From Streptomyces sp. V4I2 (GTDB taxonomy: Bacteria; Actinomycetota; Actinomycetes; Streptomycetales; Streptomycetaceae): 64,000 bases of DNA. The stretch is from positions 4,092,001 through 4,156,000 of the forward strand of contig NZ_JAUSZM010000003.1 of assembly GCF_030817655.1 (NCBI RefSeq), written 5' to 3'. Positions 1 through 8,627 of this stretch are shown in pieces. A program made the translations under genes and the position numbers. Positions within the stretch are counted from its first letter, which is position 1, and every line of letters starts with the position of its first letter. The notes beneath the pieces are model-generated. The model made no database searches and was not told the origin of the DNA. It was given only the letters and a program-made list of their open reading frames with translations.

Positions 1-60
1 CACACGCTGTGGAACTACCTGACGTACGCGGCGGCCTCGATGGTGAACACTCCCGACTGA
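1..60 (+). CDS. C-terminal end of an unidentified protein (partial)
   Basis: Frame 1 reads about 19 residues, ending MVNTPD, before a TGA at 58-60; the rest of the gene lies outside the window. The frame is open and GC-rich in third positions, but the fragment is too short to assign a family. The stop codon sits inside the first of three 14-bp direct repeats. Confidence 0.45.
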   Translation, partial: HTLWNYLTYAAASMVNTPD

Positions 61-94
61 GCACGACCGACTGAGCGATACCGACTGAGCACGA
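53..94. repeat. three tandem 14-bp repeats over a stop codon
   Basis: The unit CCGACTGAGCACGA occurs at 53-66 and 81-94, with a variant ending GCGATA at 67-80. The first unit contains the TGA of the upstream gene. The remaining 95-252 is intergenic, and I see no clear terminator or promoter in it. Confidence 0.7.
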
Positions 95-252
95 CCGTCG
101 AGGCTCGGATTCCGGTCGCGCGACCCCGGATTCCGGTCACGATCCGGTCAAGCCCGGCCCTGAAGCGCTTACCCCCGGCCCGTCCCCTCTGACAACATCG
201 CCCGGAGATCCGGACAACGGCGGGGGAACGACGGAGCACGGCGGGGGGCCGG

Positions 253-3200
253 GTGACGGGGTGGGGTGGGGCCGCGAGGTTCGTCCTCCTGCGTGCCCGG
301 GCGCACCGGCTGCTGCTCGCCGCCGCCCTGCTGACCGTCCTGCTCACCACGGCCGTCCTGGCGACCCTCGCCGCCTACTCGGGCGCGATCGGCGACGCGG
401 CCCTGCGCCATTCCTTACGGGACCCCCGCAACGCCGTCGACACCGCGCTGATCGTCAAGGCCGACGTGCCGGCCGGTCGGCGCACGGCCGCCGACGCCGC
501 CGTACGGGACGCGGCCCGCAAGACCTTCGACGGGCTGCCGGTGACCGTGCGGACCATGCACCGGTCGGGCCCGTACGCCCTGCCCCGCTCCCTGCAGCCG
601 CCCGCCGAGCGGTCCGGGGACCCGGATCTGACCTTCTTCGCGGCCCTGGACCGCACGCAGGTGCGGCTCGTCGCCGGACGGCTGCCCGGCCGGAGCGACG
701 ACGGCGTCGAGGTGGCCCTTCCGCAGACCGCCGCCCGGCTCCTCGGCCTCGAGCCCGGTGACCGCCTCACCGTCACCGACCGGCTCGGCGGCCCGAAGGT
801 ACGCGTCACGGTCACCGGCCTCTACCGGCCGGCCCGGGCGGACGCGCCGTACTGGACGCTGGACGACCTGGGCGGCCGCGGGGTCAAGCAGGTCGACTTC
901 ACGACGTACGGTCCGCTGCTCGCCGATCCGGGTGTGGCGGCCGGCGACGCGGTGAGCGCCGGGCCGTCGGCCTGGCTGGCCTCGGCTGACTTCTCGACGC
1001 TGACGACCGGGCGGATCGACGACCTGCGGGCGGCGGCCCGCGCCGGGAACTCGGCCCTGCGGGGGCAGCCGGTGCTCAGCGGCAGTACCGCCGCCGCCAC
1101 CGACCTGCCCGACGTCCTCGACCGTGTCGACCGCTCGCTGCTCGTCTCCCGCTCCACGCTCCTGATCGTCGCTCTCCAACTGGTGCTGCTGGCGGCCTGT
1201 GCCCTGCTGCTGGTCGCGCGGCTGCTGAGTACCGAACGCACCGGCGAGACCCGGCTGTTGCTGGCCCGCGGCGCCTCCCGCCGCCGGATCGCGGGCCTCG
1301 CCGCCCTGGAGTCGCTGCTGCTGGCCGTCCCCTCGGTGGTCTGCGCGCCGCTGCTCGCGGGGCCGCTGACCCGGCTGCTGGCCGGGCGGGGGCCGCTGGC
1401 CCGGATCGGGCTGCACCTGGACGTGTCGGCGGGCGGGCGCGCGGGGGTGTGGCTGGTGGCGGCCGGGGTGGCGCTGGGCTGTGCGCTCGCGGTGACGCTG
1501 CCCGCGCTGACCTCGTCCTTCGGCTCCGGGCGGGCGCGTGCGCTGCCCTCCGCGATCCGCGCGGGTGCGGACCTCGGGCTGCTGGCGATGGCCTCGGTCG
1601 CGTACTGGCAGCTGAGCCGCCAGACCTCCGGCGCCGTGACCGGCGACACCACCGGCGCCCTCGGCGTCGATCCGCTGCTGGTGGCGGCGCCCGCGCTCGC
1701 GCTGCTGGCCGGAACCGTCCTGACGCTGCGGCTGCTGCCGCCGGTGGCGCGGCTCGCCGAACGCCGGGCGGCCGGCGGGCGCGGACTGACCGCGGCGCTG
1801 GCGGGCTGGCAGATCGCGCGGCGCCCGATGCGCGGGGCGGGCCCGGTGCTGCTGCTGGTCCTCGCCGTCGCGCTGGGCATGCTGGCGATCGGCCAGGGCG
1901 CCTCCTGGGACCGCTCGCAGGACGACCAGGCCGACTTCCGGGCCGGGGTGCCGGTTCGGGTCCTGGCCGCCGGGGACGGCGGGCTCGGCCGCACCGACGA
2001 GTACGCGGCCGTACCGCAGGTACGCGAGGCCGCCCCCGCCGTACGCACGGAGCTGCCGCTGTCCGGCAACCGGACCGCGACCGTGCTGGCCCTGGACACC
2101 GCGCACGCGGCGGACGCCCTGCTGATGCGCCCCGACCTGGCGTCCGAGCCGGTCCGGCCGCTGCTGGCCGGGCTGGGCCCGAAGGGGACGTCGGCGGGCG
2201 CGCGGGTCCCCGCGGGCACCGACCGGCTGCGGCTGACGGCGACCCTGCGCAGCTCCGCGGGCGCGGGCGCGACGGCGGACGTCACCGTCACCCTCCAGGA
2301 CCGCTACGGCACCCCGTACCAGGTCCCGGCCGGCGAACTCCCCGTCGACGGCCGCCGCCACACCCTGGACATGGACGTCCCGCCGGGTCCACTCACCCTC
2401 ACCGGCATGGACTGGGTCATCACCCAGCCGGCCGACCGCGCCGAGCAACACCGGTTCGTGCTGGACGAGTTGACCGCCGTGGATCCCGACGGGGCGGTAC
2501 GGCCGCTGCCGCTGCCCACCGGCTGGAAGGCGGGGGCGGCGAGCGAGGCGGAGAACTCGGGGCCGGACGAGGACACGAAGCCGACCGAGCCGCGCCTGAG
2601 CACGCCATCGGGGCGGCCGACGGTCGCCTACAGCACGGGGTACGTCCCCTCCGAATACAACTGGATTCTCTCGGCGTTGACCCTGCGGCTCCAGGTCGTC
2701 CAGCCCCCGGCGCCCGCCGTCACGGCCGTCGCCACCGACCGCTTCCTCGACTCCGCGGGCGCCCGCACCGGGCAGCGCGTGGACGTGGCGTTCGGCGGCG
2801 CGACCCTGCCCGTGCGGATCACGCACTCGGTACGGTCCCTGCCGACCACCGAGGAGGCCACCGGCGGGGCGCTGCTGGTCGATCTGCGCTCCGTGAACCG
2901 GCTGTTGGCGGCGCGGCACGCGGAGGGCATCACGCCCACCGAGTGGTGGCTGCGGACCCGGCCCGGCGCGGCGGCCGACGTCGCCGCGGCGCTGCGGGCG
3001 CGGCCCGACCTGGATCCGGCGCAGGTGGTGGTGCGGGAGGAGATCGCCGAGCAGCTGCGCGACGACCCGTTCGGCGCGGGCCCCGAGGCGGCGTTCGCCG
3101 CGGCGGCCGGGGTGGCGGCGGCGCTGGCCGCGGTCGGGTTCGCGGTGAGCGCGACGGGTTCGCTGCGCGAGCGGGGCGCCGAGTTCGCCGTACTGCGCGC

Positions 3201-3501
3201 GCTGGGCGCCCCGCGCCGACGGCTGGCCCGCACCATCGCCGTCGAACAGGGGGTGCTGGTGGCGCTGGCGCTGCTGGTGGGCGCAGCCCTGGGCACGGTG
3301 CTGACCCGGGCCGTGGTCCCGCTGATCGTCCTGACCTCCGAGGCCGCCCGGCCGGTGCCCCATGTGCTCGTCGAACTGCCGGTCGCGGGGGTCGCCGTAC
3401 TGCTGACGGCGGTGGCGCTGCCTCCGGTCCTGGTCACGGCGGTGCTGGCGCTGCGGCGGGCGAATCCGGTGACGTCGTTGCGCGAACAGGGCGGTGAGTG
3501 A
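253..3501 (+). CDS. FtsX-like ABC transporter permease (large, two permease domains)
   Basis: Membrane component of a MacB/FtsX-type ABC exporter, 1082 residues from a GTG start. A transmembrane helix near residues 15-45 is followed by a long extracytoplasmic region. Helices then cluster around 290-420 and 430-480, and a second soluble region (about 560-940) precedes a final three-helix FtsX block (about 945-1070). The last block contains the family hallmark of an ERGAEFAVLRALGA-type cytoplasmic loop. Two fused permease modules of this size are usual in actinobacteria. It overlaps the next permease by 8 bp, and the ATPase follows, so the three probably form one operon. The substrate cannot be deduced; related systems export lipids or peptides or act as mechanotransmitters. 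Confidence 0.88.
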   Translation: MTGWGGAARFVLLRARAHRLLLAAALLTVLLTTAVLATLAAYSGAIGDAALRHSLRDPRNAVDTALIVKADVPAGRRTAADAAVRDAARKTFDGLPVTVRTMHRSGPYALPRSLQPPAERSGDPDLTFFAALDRTQVRLVAGRLPGRSDDGVEVALPQTAARLLGLEPGDRLTVTDRLGGPKVRVTVTGLYRPARADAPYWTLDDLGGRGVKQVDFTTYGPLLADPGVAAGDAVSAGPSAWLASADFSTLTTGRIDDLRAAARAGNSALRGQPVLSGSTAAATDLPDVLDRVDRSLLVSRSTLLIVALQLVLLAACALLLVARLLSTERTGETRLLLARGASRRRIAGLAALESLLLAVPSVVCAPLLAGPLTRLLAGRGPLARIGLHLDVSAGGRAGVWLVAAGVALGCALAVTLPALTSSFGSGRARALPSAIRAGADLGLLAMASVAYWQLSRQTSGAVTGDTTGALGVDPLLVAAPALALLAGTVLTLRLLPPVARLAERRAAGGRGLTAALAGWQIARRPMRGAGPVLLLVLAVALGMLAIGQGASWDRSQDDQADFRAGVPVRVLAAGDGGLGRTDEYAAVPQVREAAPAVRTELPLSGNRTATVLALDTAHAADALLMRPDLASEPVRPLLAGLGPKGTSAGARVPAGTDRLRLTATLRSSAGAGATADVTVTLQDRYGTPYQVPAGELPVDGRRHTLDMDVPPGPLTLTGMDWVITQPADRAEQHRFVLDELTAVDPDGAVRPLPLPTGWKAGAASEAENSGPDEDTKPTEPRLSTPSGRPTVAYSTGYVPSEYNWILSALTLRLQVVQPPAPAVTAVATDRFLDSAGARTGQRVDVAFGGATLPVRITHSVRSLPTTEEATGGALLVDLRSVNRLLAARHAEGITPTEWWLRTRPGAAADVAAALRARPDLDPAQVVVREEIAEQLRDDPFGAGPEAAFAAAAGVAAALAAVGFAVSATGSLRERGAEFAVLRALGAPRRRLARTIAVEQGVLVALALLVGAALGTVLTRAVVPLIVLTSEAARPVPHVLVELPVAGVAVLLTAVALPPVLVTAVLALRRANPVTSLREQGGE

Positions 3502-6304
3502 GGTGAGTTCGGTCATGACGCCATGGGTGCGGACCAGGCTGCGGACCGCCCCCGGGGCCGCCTGCGCGCTCGCGTTGCTGGTGGCGCTGACCGCGTGTCT
3601 GGCCGCCGCGTTCCCCCGCGCCGTCGACCGGTACGGGGACGCCGGTCTGCACCGGGCCGTCGCGCAGGCCGGGCCCGAGCGGAGCGGTGTGCGGGGCGCC
3701 GCCCCGATACCGAGCCCGCTGCTGCCACAGACACAGCGGGAGGACGCCCTGCGTCCCAAGGCCCTGTCCCGGCAGTACGCCGACGTCCGCGCCCTCGTAC
3801 CCGAGCCGCTCACCGTCGACGGCGGCCAGTCGACGTACGGCGTCAGCACCACCATGGACCTGGTGGCGCCGGACCCCTGGCTGCCGAGGCCGACCGGTCT
3901 GCCCGCGCAGGTGTCCCTCGTCGCCCAGGCGGGCCTCGCCGAGCACGCGGACCTGCGGACCGGACGCCTTCCGCGCGCGACCGGCCAGGTGACCTCCCGG
4001 GCGGCCGAGGTGGAGGCCGCGGTCACCGTCGAGACCGCCAAGGGCCTGCACATCAAGGCCGGTTCGGTGATCCACGTACCCGGCATGGAACGCGAGCCCC
4101 TCGCCGTCCGCGTCACCGCCATCGTCGCCCCGCGCGACCCGGACGGCGCCTACTGGTCGGTGCGGCCCCTCCTGCGCACCCCCACCCTCGTCCGCCTGCC
4201 CGGCCCCTCCTCGGACGCCGACCGGTACTGGCTCGGCGCCCTCCTCCTCGCCCCCGACGCGGCCCCCGCGATCCTGGGCACGCCCGGAAACCCCGAGCGG
4301 TACTGGCAGTTGACCCCCGCCACCGACGCCCTGCACGCCCACGACACGGACCGGCTGCGCTCCGCGATCGCCTCCCTGGAATCCGGCCCGGCACTGCAGA
4401 AGGTGCGCACCGCGATCGGCGACCTCGCGGACGAGTACACCGCCGGCGTCACCGACGTGAACACCGACCTCGACGACGTGCTCGCCTCCTACGCCCGGCT
4501 GCACGAGGGCGTCGACCCGCTCGTCTCCGTCGCCGCGTTCGGCACCGGCACGGTCGCCGCCGTCGTCCTGCTGATGGCGGGCGGCCTCGCCGCCGACCGC
4601 CGCCGCACCGAACTCGCCCTCCTGCGCGCCCGCGGCGCCTCCCTGCGGGGCGTGACGGGCCGCCTGCTCGCCGAGACCACGGTCATCGCCCTCCCCGCGG
4701 GCGCCCTCGGCCTCACGGCCGCGCTGCTCTCCCTGCCGGCCCCCCGCGCGCTGCCCGCCGTCCTGACGGCCGCGGCGGTCACGGCCCTCGCCTGCTGCGC
4801 CCTGCCCCTGCGGGCCGCCGCCGCGCACCGGGCGGTCCACGTCCACGGGGGCCGCGAGGACGTGACGTCCATGCGTCCGTCCCGCCGCCGTACGGTCGCG
4901 GAGCTCACGCTGGTGGTCCTTGCGGCCGGCGCGGTCGAGACCCTGCGCCGACGCGGCACGTCGGGTTCCGCCGGGGACCAACTGGTGTCGCTGGCCCCGG
5001 TGTTGATCGGCGTGATCGCGGCGCTGGTCCTGGTCCGGCTGTACCCGCTCCCGTTGCGGGCGCTGGCCCGCCCGGCCGGCCGGCTGCGGGGCGCGGTGGG
5101 CCATCTCTCGCTGGCCCGCGCGGGCCGTACCTCCGTCCCGGCGACGCTGCCCCTCCTCGCCCTGCTGACCGCCCTCACCACCGCGGCCTTCGGCGGCTCG
5201 GTCCTCGCCGGGGTGCGCGAGGCCCGCGACCACGCGGCCCTGCTCACGGTCGGCGCCGACGCCCGCATCGAGACGACCGGCCCCCTGCCGACCGCCCTGC
5301 CCGACCGGATCCGCCGTGTGCCGGGCGTGGACGGGGTGGCGGAGGCGAGCATCGTGTATCAGGCGAGGCCGGAGGAGGGGCGGGAGACGGTGGCGCTGGT
5401 GGGGGTGGATCCCGGGGAGTACGCGGCGTTGGCAGGGCGGGTGGGGGTCGGGGGGTTCGGGGGAGGGGAGTTGGGGGCGGCGGCTGGGGCGGATTCCGGC
5501 GAGGGCGAGTCGGGGTCGGGGGACGGCGGTGCCGCCGATGCCTCGGCCGCTCTGCCCGCGCTGGCCTCCCCGGCCACCGCGGCGACGTACGGCACCCGCC
5601 CGTTCCCGGTGGGCCTGGAGGACGGGAGCACGATCACCGTGCGGATCGTCCTCGTCCGGGACCGCACGCCGGCGATCTCCGGCGCCCACTTCCTGGTCGT
5701 GGACCGCGCCGGGCTGAGCGGCACCGCGGCCCGTCCGACGGCACTGCTGCTGACCGGCGACCACATAGACGCCGGAGCGCTGCGCCGGGCTGCGGGCGAC
5801 TCCGCGGGCATCCAGCTGCGGGCCGAGGAACGCGCGCGGTTCGTCGACTCACCCCTCCAGTCCGGCGCCGAGCGCATCTACGCCACCGCGGTCGCGGCCG
5901 GCGCGGGCTACGCCGTCCTGGCCCTGCTCCTCGCCCTCCTGCGCGCCGCCCCCGAACGCACCGCCCTGCTGGCCCGCCTCCGCACCATGGGCCTCACCCG
6001 CGCCCAAGGCCGCCGCCTCCTCATCCTGGAGTCCCTCCCCCAGGCCGTCCTGGCAGCCCTCGGCGGGACCCTGACAGGCTGGGCCGCCATCCGCCTCCTC
6101 TCCCCCGGCATCGACCTGACGACCATCGCCCTCGCCTCGACACAGACCGCCCCGACCAGGGCCGAACTCCACACGGACGCCCTGTCACTGACAGTGCCGG
6201 CGATCTCGGTGCTCGTACTGGCGGTGGGCGTGGCGGCGGGCCAGGCGTGGTGGTCGGGACGGCGGGGATCGGTACGGGAGTTGAGAGCGGGGGATGCGCG
6301 ATGA
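3494..6304 (+). CDS. FtsX-like ABC transporter permease (second subunit)
   Basis: 936 residues from a GTG that overlaps the end of the preceding permease, indicating translational coupling. An N-terminal helix (about residues 12-32) is followed by a large outside domain. A first FtsX membrane block lies near 340-460 with an RRRTELALLRARGA loop, a second soluble domain near 560-780, and a C-terminal membrane block near 795-925. Residues 645-680 are low complexity (Gly/Glu/Ala/Ser). It most likely heterodimerises with the upstream permease and is energised by the ATPase at 6607. The start could instead be an internal GTG or ATG a few codons downstream. Confidence 0.87.
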   Translation: MSEVSSVMTPWVRTRLRTAPGAACALALLVALTACLAAAFPRAVDRYGDAGLHRAVAQAGPERSGVRGAAPIPSPLLPQTQREDALRPKALSRQYADVRALVPEPLTVDGGQSTYGVSTTMDLVAPDPWLPRPTGLPAQVSLVAQAGLAEHADLRTGRLPRATGQVTSRAAEVEAAVTVETAKGLHIKAGSVIHVPGMEREPLAVRVTAIVAPRDPDGAYWSVRPLLRTPTLVRLPGPSSDADRYWLGALLLAPDAAPAILGTPGNPERYWQLTPATDALHAHDTDRLRSAIASLESGPALQKVRTAIGDLADEYTAGVTDVNTDLDDVLASYARLHEGVDPLVSVAAFGTGTVAAVVLLMAGGLAADRRRTELALLRARGASLRGVTGRLLAETTVIALPAGALGLTAALLSLPAPRALPAVLTAAAVTALACCALPLRAAAAHRAVHVHGGREDVTSMRPSRRRTVAELTLVVLAAGAVETLRRRGTSGSAGDQLVSLAPVLIGVIAALVLVRLYPLPLRALARPAGRLRGAVGHLSLARAGRTSVPATLPLLALLTALTTAAFGGSVLAGVREARDHAALLTVGADARIETTGPLPTALPDRIRRVPGVDGVAEASIVYQARPEEGRETVALVGVDPGEYAALAGRVGVGGFGGGELGAAAGADSGEGESGSGDGGAADASAALPALASPATAATYGTRPFPVGLEDGSTITVRIVLVRDRTPAISGAHFLVVDRAGLSGTAARPTALLLTGDHIDAGALRRAAGDSAGIQLRAEERARFVDSPLQSGAERIYATAVAAGAGYAVLALLLALLRAAPERTALLARLRTMGLTRAQGRRLLILESLPQAVLAALGGTLTGWAAIRLLSPGIDLTTIALASTQTAPTRAELHTDALSLTVPAISVLVLAVGVAAGQAWWSGRRGSVRELRAGDAR

Positions 6305-6364
6305 ACGCCAGCGGCAGCGGCTGTCACGGCTTGGGTGAGCGCGGCGGGCGCGGCTGCGGTCGGT

Positions 6365-6454
6365 GGCGCAGGGCGCGTGGCCGGCGCGGCGCGCGTGACT
6401 GGCGCAGCGCGCATGGCCGGTGCAGCCCGCGCAACTGGCGCAGCCACCGTGGCA
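6365..6454 (+). repeat. degenerate 18-bp repeats in the gap before the ATPase gene
   Basis: The 302-bp gap between permease and ATPase (6305-6606) holds five imperfect 18-bp units. In one frame they encode GAARVT, GAARMA, GAARAT and similar hexapeptides. A 91-residue Ala-rich reading frame from GTG 6335 runs through them and ends in the ATGA that starts the ATPase gene. The ATPase frame is also open from ATG 6301 but encodes an implausible Arg/Cys/His-rich stretch. I regard the gap as repetitive spacer; a small coupled peptide gene is possible. Confidence 0.4.
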
Positions 6455-6606
6455 CCCACACCCACCCCAGCTGCGGGCAATCGTGCCGCTGGGGAGGCTC
6501 CCGACCCGCAGAGAGCGGCACCCCGCAGCGCCGGGCTGCGCAACCCACTCCCGCCCAGCTCCCGCCCCTCCGCAACCACCCCGGGCACCGGCTCAGGAGG
6601 CCGCCA

Positions 6607-7575
6607 ATGACAGCCACCAACCCCACGCTCACCGACCTCGCCGACCGAGCCACAGCGCACCGCAACCGCCCCACCTACGGCCACGACGCCCTGATCACCT
6701 GCGACCGCCTCGTCCGCATCTTCACCACGGACGGCATAGAGGTCCAAGCCCTCCAGGGACTCGACCTCCTGGTCCGGGAGGGCGAACTCATGGCCCTGGT
6801 CGGCGCGTCCGGCAGCGGCAAGTCCACTCTCATGAACATCCTCGCCGGCCTGGACACCCCCACCGCCGGCGCCGCCCGCGTCGCCGACCGCGACCTCCTC
6901 ACGATGACCGCGAAGGACCGCCTCGCCTACCGCAGGGAAGTCGTCGGCTTCGTCTGGCAGCAGACCTCCCGCAACCTCCTCCCCTACCTGACCGCCGCCC
7001 AGAACGCCGCCCTGCCGATGCAACTGGCCGGCCGCACCCGCACCCCCAGGTCCCGCCGCGCGCACACCGACCGCGCCCTGGAACTCCTGGACCTGCTCGA
7101 GATCGCCGACTGCCGCGACCGCCGCCCGCATCAGATGTCCGGCGGCCAGCAGCAACGCGCCGCCATCGCCGTGGCCCTCGCCAACAACCCCGCGGTCCTG
7201 CTCGCCGACGAACCCACCGGCGAGCTCGACTCCCACACCGCGGAACAGGTCTTCGCCGCCTTCCGCACCGCGAACGAACAGCTGGGCACCACCATCGTCA
7301 TCGTCACCCACGACCAGGCAGTGGCCGGCGAGGTCCGCCGCACGGTCGCCATCCGGGACGGCCGTACCTCCACGGAGGTCCTGCGCCGCAGCGAGGTCGA
7401 CGCGACGACCGGCCACGAGACGGTGGTCGCCCGCGAGTACGCCATGCTCGACCGCGCCGGCCGCCTCCAGCTCCCCGCCGACTACACCCGCGCCCTCGGC
7501 ATGCGCGACCGCGTGGCCCTCGAACTGGAGCCGGACCACATCGGCGTATGGCCGGACGACAGCGAGCGCGACTGA
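6607..7575 (+). CDS. ABC transporter ATP-binding protein with AbrB-like C-terminal tail
   Basis: 322-residue ATPase expected to power the two FtsX permeases upstream. Visible motifs are Walker A GASGSGKST (about residues 71-79), a WQQ Q-loop, the signature MSGGQQQR, Walker B AVLLADEP and the switch histidine in IVTHDQA. A GGAGG ribosome-binding site at 6597-6601 supports ATG 6607 over the upstream in-frame ATG. After the nucleotide-binding domain there is a tail (about residues 280-315) reading LDRAGRLQLPADYTRALGM, followed by an acidic strand. This resembles the SpoVT/AbrB fold (GR-LPK pattern), which normally binds DNA or oligomerises. Its role here is unknown. Confidence 0.92.
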   Translation: MTATNPTLTDLADRATAHRNRPTYGHDALITCDRLVRIFTTDGIEVQALQGLDLLVREGELMALVGASGSGKSTLMNILAGLDTPTAGAARVADRDLLTMTAKDRLAYRREVVGFVWQQTSRNLLPYLTAAQNAALPMQLAGRTRTPRSRRAHTDRALELLDLLEIADCRDRRPHQMSGGQQQRAAIAVALANNPAVLLADEPTGELDSHTAEQVFAAFRTANEQLGTTIVIVTHDQAVAGEVRRTVAIRDGRTSTEVLRRSEVDATTGHETVVAREYAMLDRAGRLQLPADYTRALGMRDRVALELEPDHIGVWPDDSERD

Positions 7576-7624
7576 GCACGAGCACGAGCACGCACCGTAA
7601 CCGAACAGAAATACGGCACGGGTA

Positions 7625-7653
7625 TTGACGCGCCCCCTACCCGCTGTCATGGT
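7625..7653 (+). promoter_or_regulatory. possible promoter of the sugar-acid operon regulator
   Basis: TTGACG at 7625-7630 and CATGGT at 7648-7653 are separated by 17 bp, a reasonable sigma-70-type arrangement with a weak -10. The operator palindrome begins 16 bp further downstream, where a bound repressor would block initiation or clearance. Inferred from spacing only. Confidence 0.35.
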
Positions 7654-7668
7654 TACCGGCATCGAGAC

Positions 7669-7696
7669 ATCAGATGTCTGACGTCAGACGCCTGAT
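7669..7696. promoter_or_regulatory. 28-bp palindromic operator for the FadR-type regulator
   Basis: An imperfect palindrome with 12 of 14 base pairs symmetric; its core is GTCTGACGTCAGAC, flanked by ATCAG and CTGAT. It lies between a possible promoter and the regulator start at 7782. ATG-containing half-sites of the ATCAGATG type are common for GntR/FadR-family repressors, so autoregulation and control of the downstream catabolic genes is likely. An upstream in-frame ATG at 7674 falls inside the palindrome, which argues against that start. Confidence 0.7.
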
Positions 7697-7781
7697 CCCC
7701 TCGACGCCGCCGCCGAACCCAACCCGTACGGTGGCTCCAGGACCCCGATCTCGCCCGCCACGCCCGCCCGGAGGCCCAACG

Positions 7782-8477
7782 ATGTCGCTCTCCGAAGACC
7801 TCGCCGAGCGCCTGCTCAGCGCGATCATCGACGGCACCTACCCGCCGGACGCCGCTCTCCCCCCGGAGGCGGAGCTCGCCGAGCAGTCCTCCGTGAGCAG
7901 GCTGACCGTACGCGAGGCGGTGAAGCAGCTGCGCGCACAGAACGTCGTACGCGTGGTCCGCGGCCGCGGCACCTACGTGAACGCCCCGGACCGCTGGACG
8001 GCCATGGCAGCAGTGATCCGTGCCGCGTCCCACACCTCGCACACCTCGCTCTCGGAGCGCCTCATCGAGGCCCGCCGCCTCATCGAGAACGGCGCGACGG
8101 AACTGGCCGCGCTGCGCCGCGACGAGACCCACCTCGCGGAGCTGCGCGAGCACCTCGCCACGATGCGGGAGGCCGCCGACGAGGCCGACACGGAGAAGTT
8201 CGTGCAGGCGGACATCGACTTCCACGCCACGGTGATGCGGGCGACGAACAACCTCTTCGTCCCGCTCCTCTTCGAGCCCTTCGGCGCACTCCTCACCGAG
8301 GGCCGCCGCGAGACCTCAGCGATCCCCCAGATCCGCGTCAACGCGATCGCCCACCACGAGGCGGTCCTCCAGGCCCTCGAGTCCGGCGACCCGGACAAGG
8401 CCCGCGAGGCGATGAGCGCCCACATGAACCAGACGGCGCACGACTACCGCACCCACGTCCTGAAGTCCGGCGAGTAA
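7782..8477 (+). CDS. FadR/GntR-family transcriptional regulator (FCD domain)
   Basis: 231 residues. The N-terminus is a GntR winged helix (residues 3-65: ...LPPEAELAEQ...VSRLTVREAVKQL...GRGTYV). The C-terminus is an all-helical FCD ligand-binding domain (about 85-220) with the metal- and ligand-binding pattern D-FH near residue 145 and later histidines in AHHEAVLQA. The start at ATG 7782 is chosen because CCGGAGG sits at 7768-7774; the frame extends to 7674, but that covers the operator. The family usually represses operons for uptake and breakdown of sugar acids and releases DNA on binding a pathway acid. The genes from 8628 to 13548 fit this role. Confidence 0.9.
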   Translation: MSLSEDLAERLLSAIIDGTYPPDAALPPEAELAEQSSVSRLTVREAVKQLRAQNVVRVVRGRGTYVNAPDRWTAMAAVIRAASHTSHTSLSERLIEARRLIENGATELAALRRDETHLAELREHLATMREAADEADTEKFVQADIDFHATVMRATNNLFVPLLFEPFGALLTEGRRETSAIPQIRVNAIAHHEAVLQALESGDPDKAREAMSAHMNQTAHDYRTHVLKSGE

Positions 8478-8552
8478 CAGAGCCGAACCGGCCGTACGCG
8501 GCCCGCGGGCGGGCACACCCACCCGACGGTCACCCGCCCCGCCCCCCTTCAC

Positions 8553-8582
8553 ACAGCCACGTACAGCCACGTACAGCCACGT
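8553..8582. repeat. three tandem 10-bp repeats
   Basis: ACAGCCACGT is repeated exactly three times at 8553-8562, 8563-8572 and 8573-8582, with a degenerate fourth copy (GGCCACGT) just after. It lies in the leader between the regulator and the kinase gene. No function is evident. Confidence 0.75.
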
Positions 8583-8627
8583 CTCTATACGGCCACGTCT
8601 TCACCTACCCACGTCCCAGGAACCGCC

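Noticed and set aside
415..4122. Very long minus-strand open frame opposite the FtsX permease genes
   Set aside because: The plus-strand frames have clear permease domains and overlapping starts; the minus frame is an Arg/Gly/Gln-rich shadow caused by high GC.
6301..6606. Upstream in-frame start for the ABC ATPase at ATG 6301
   Set aside because: The added residues are Cys/Arg/His/Trp-rich and unlike any ATPase; GGAGG sits correctly before ATG 6607.
7674..7781. Longer FadR-type regulator starting at ATG 7674
   Set aside because: The start lies inside a palindromic operator, and a proper ribosome-binding site precedes ATG 7782.
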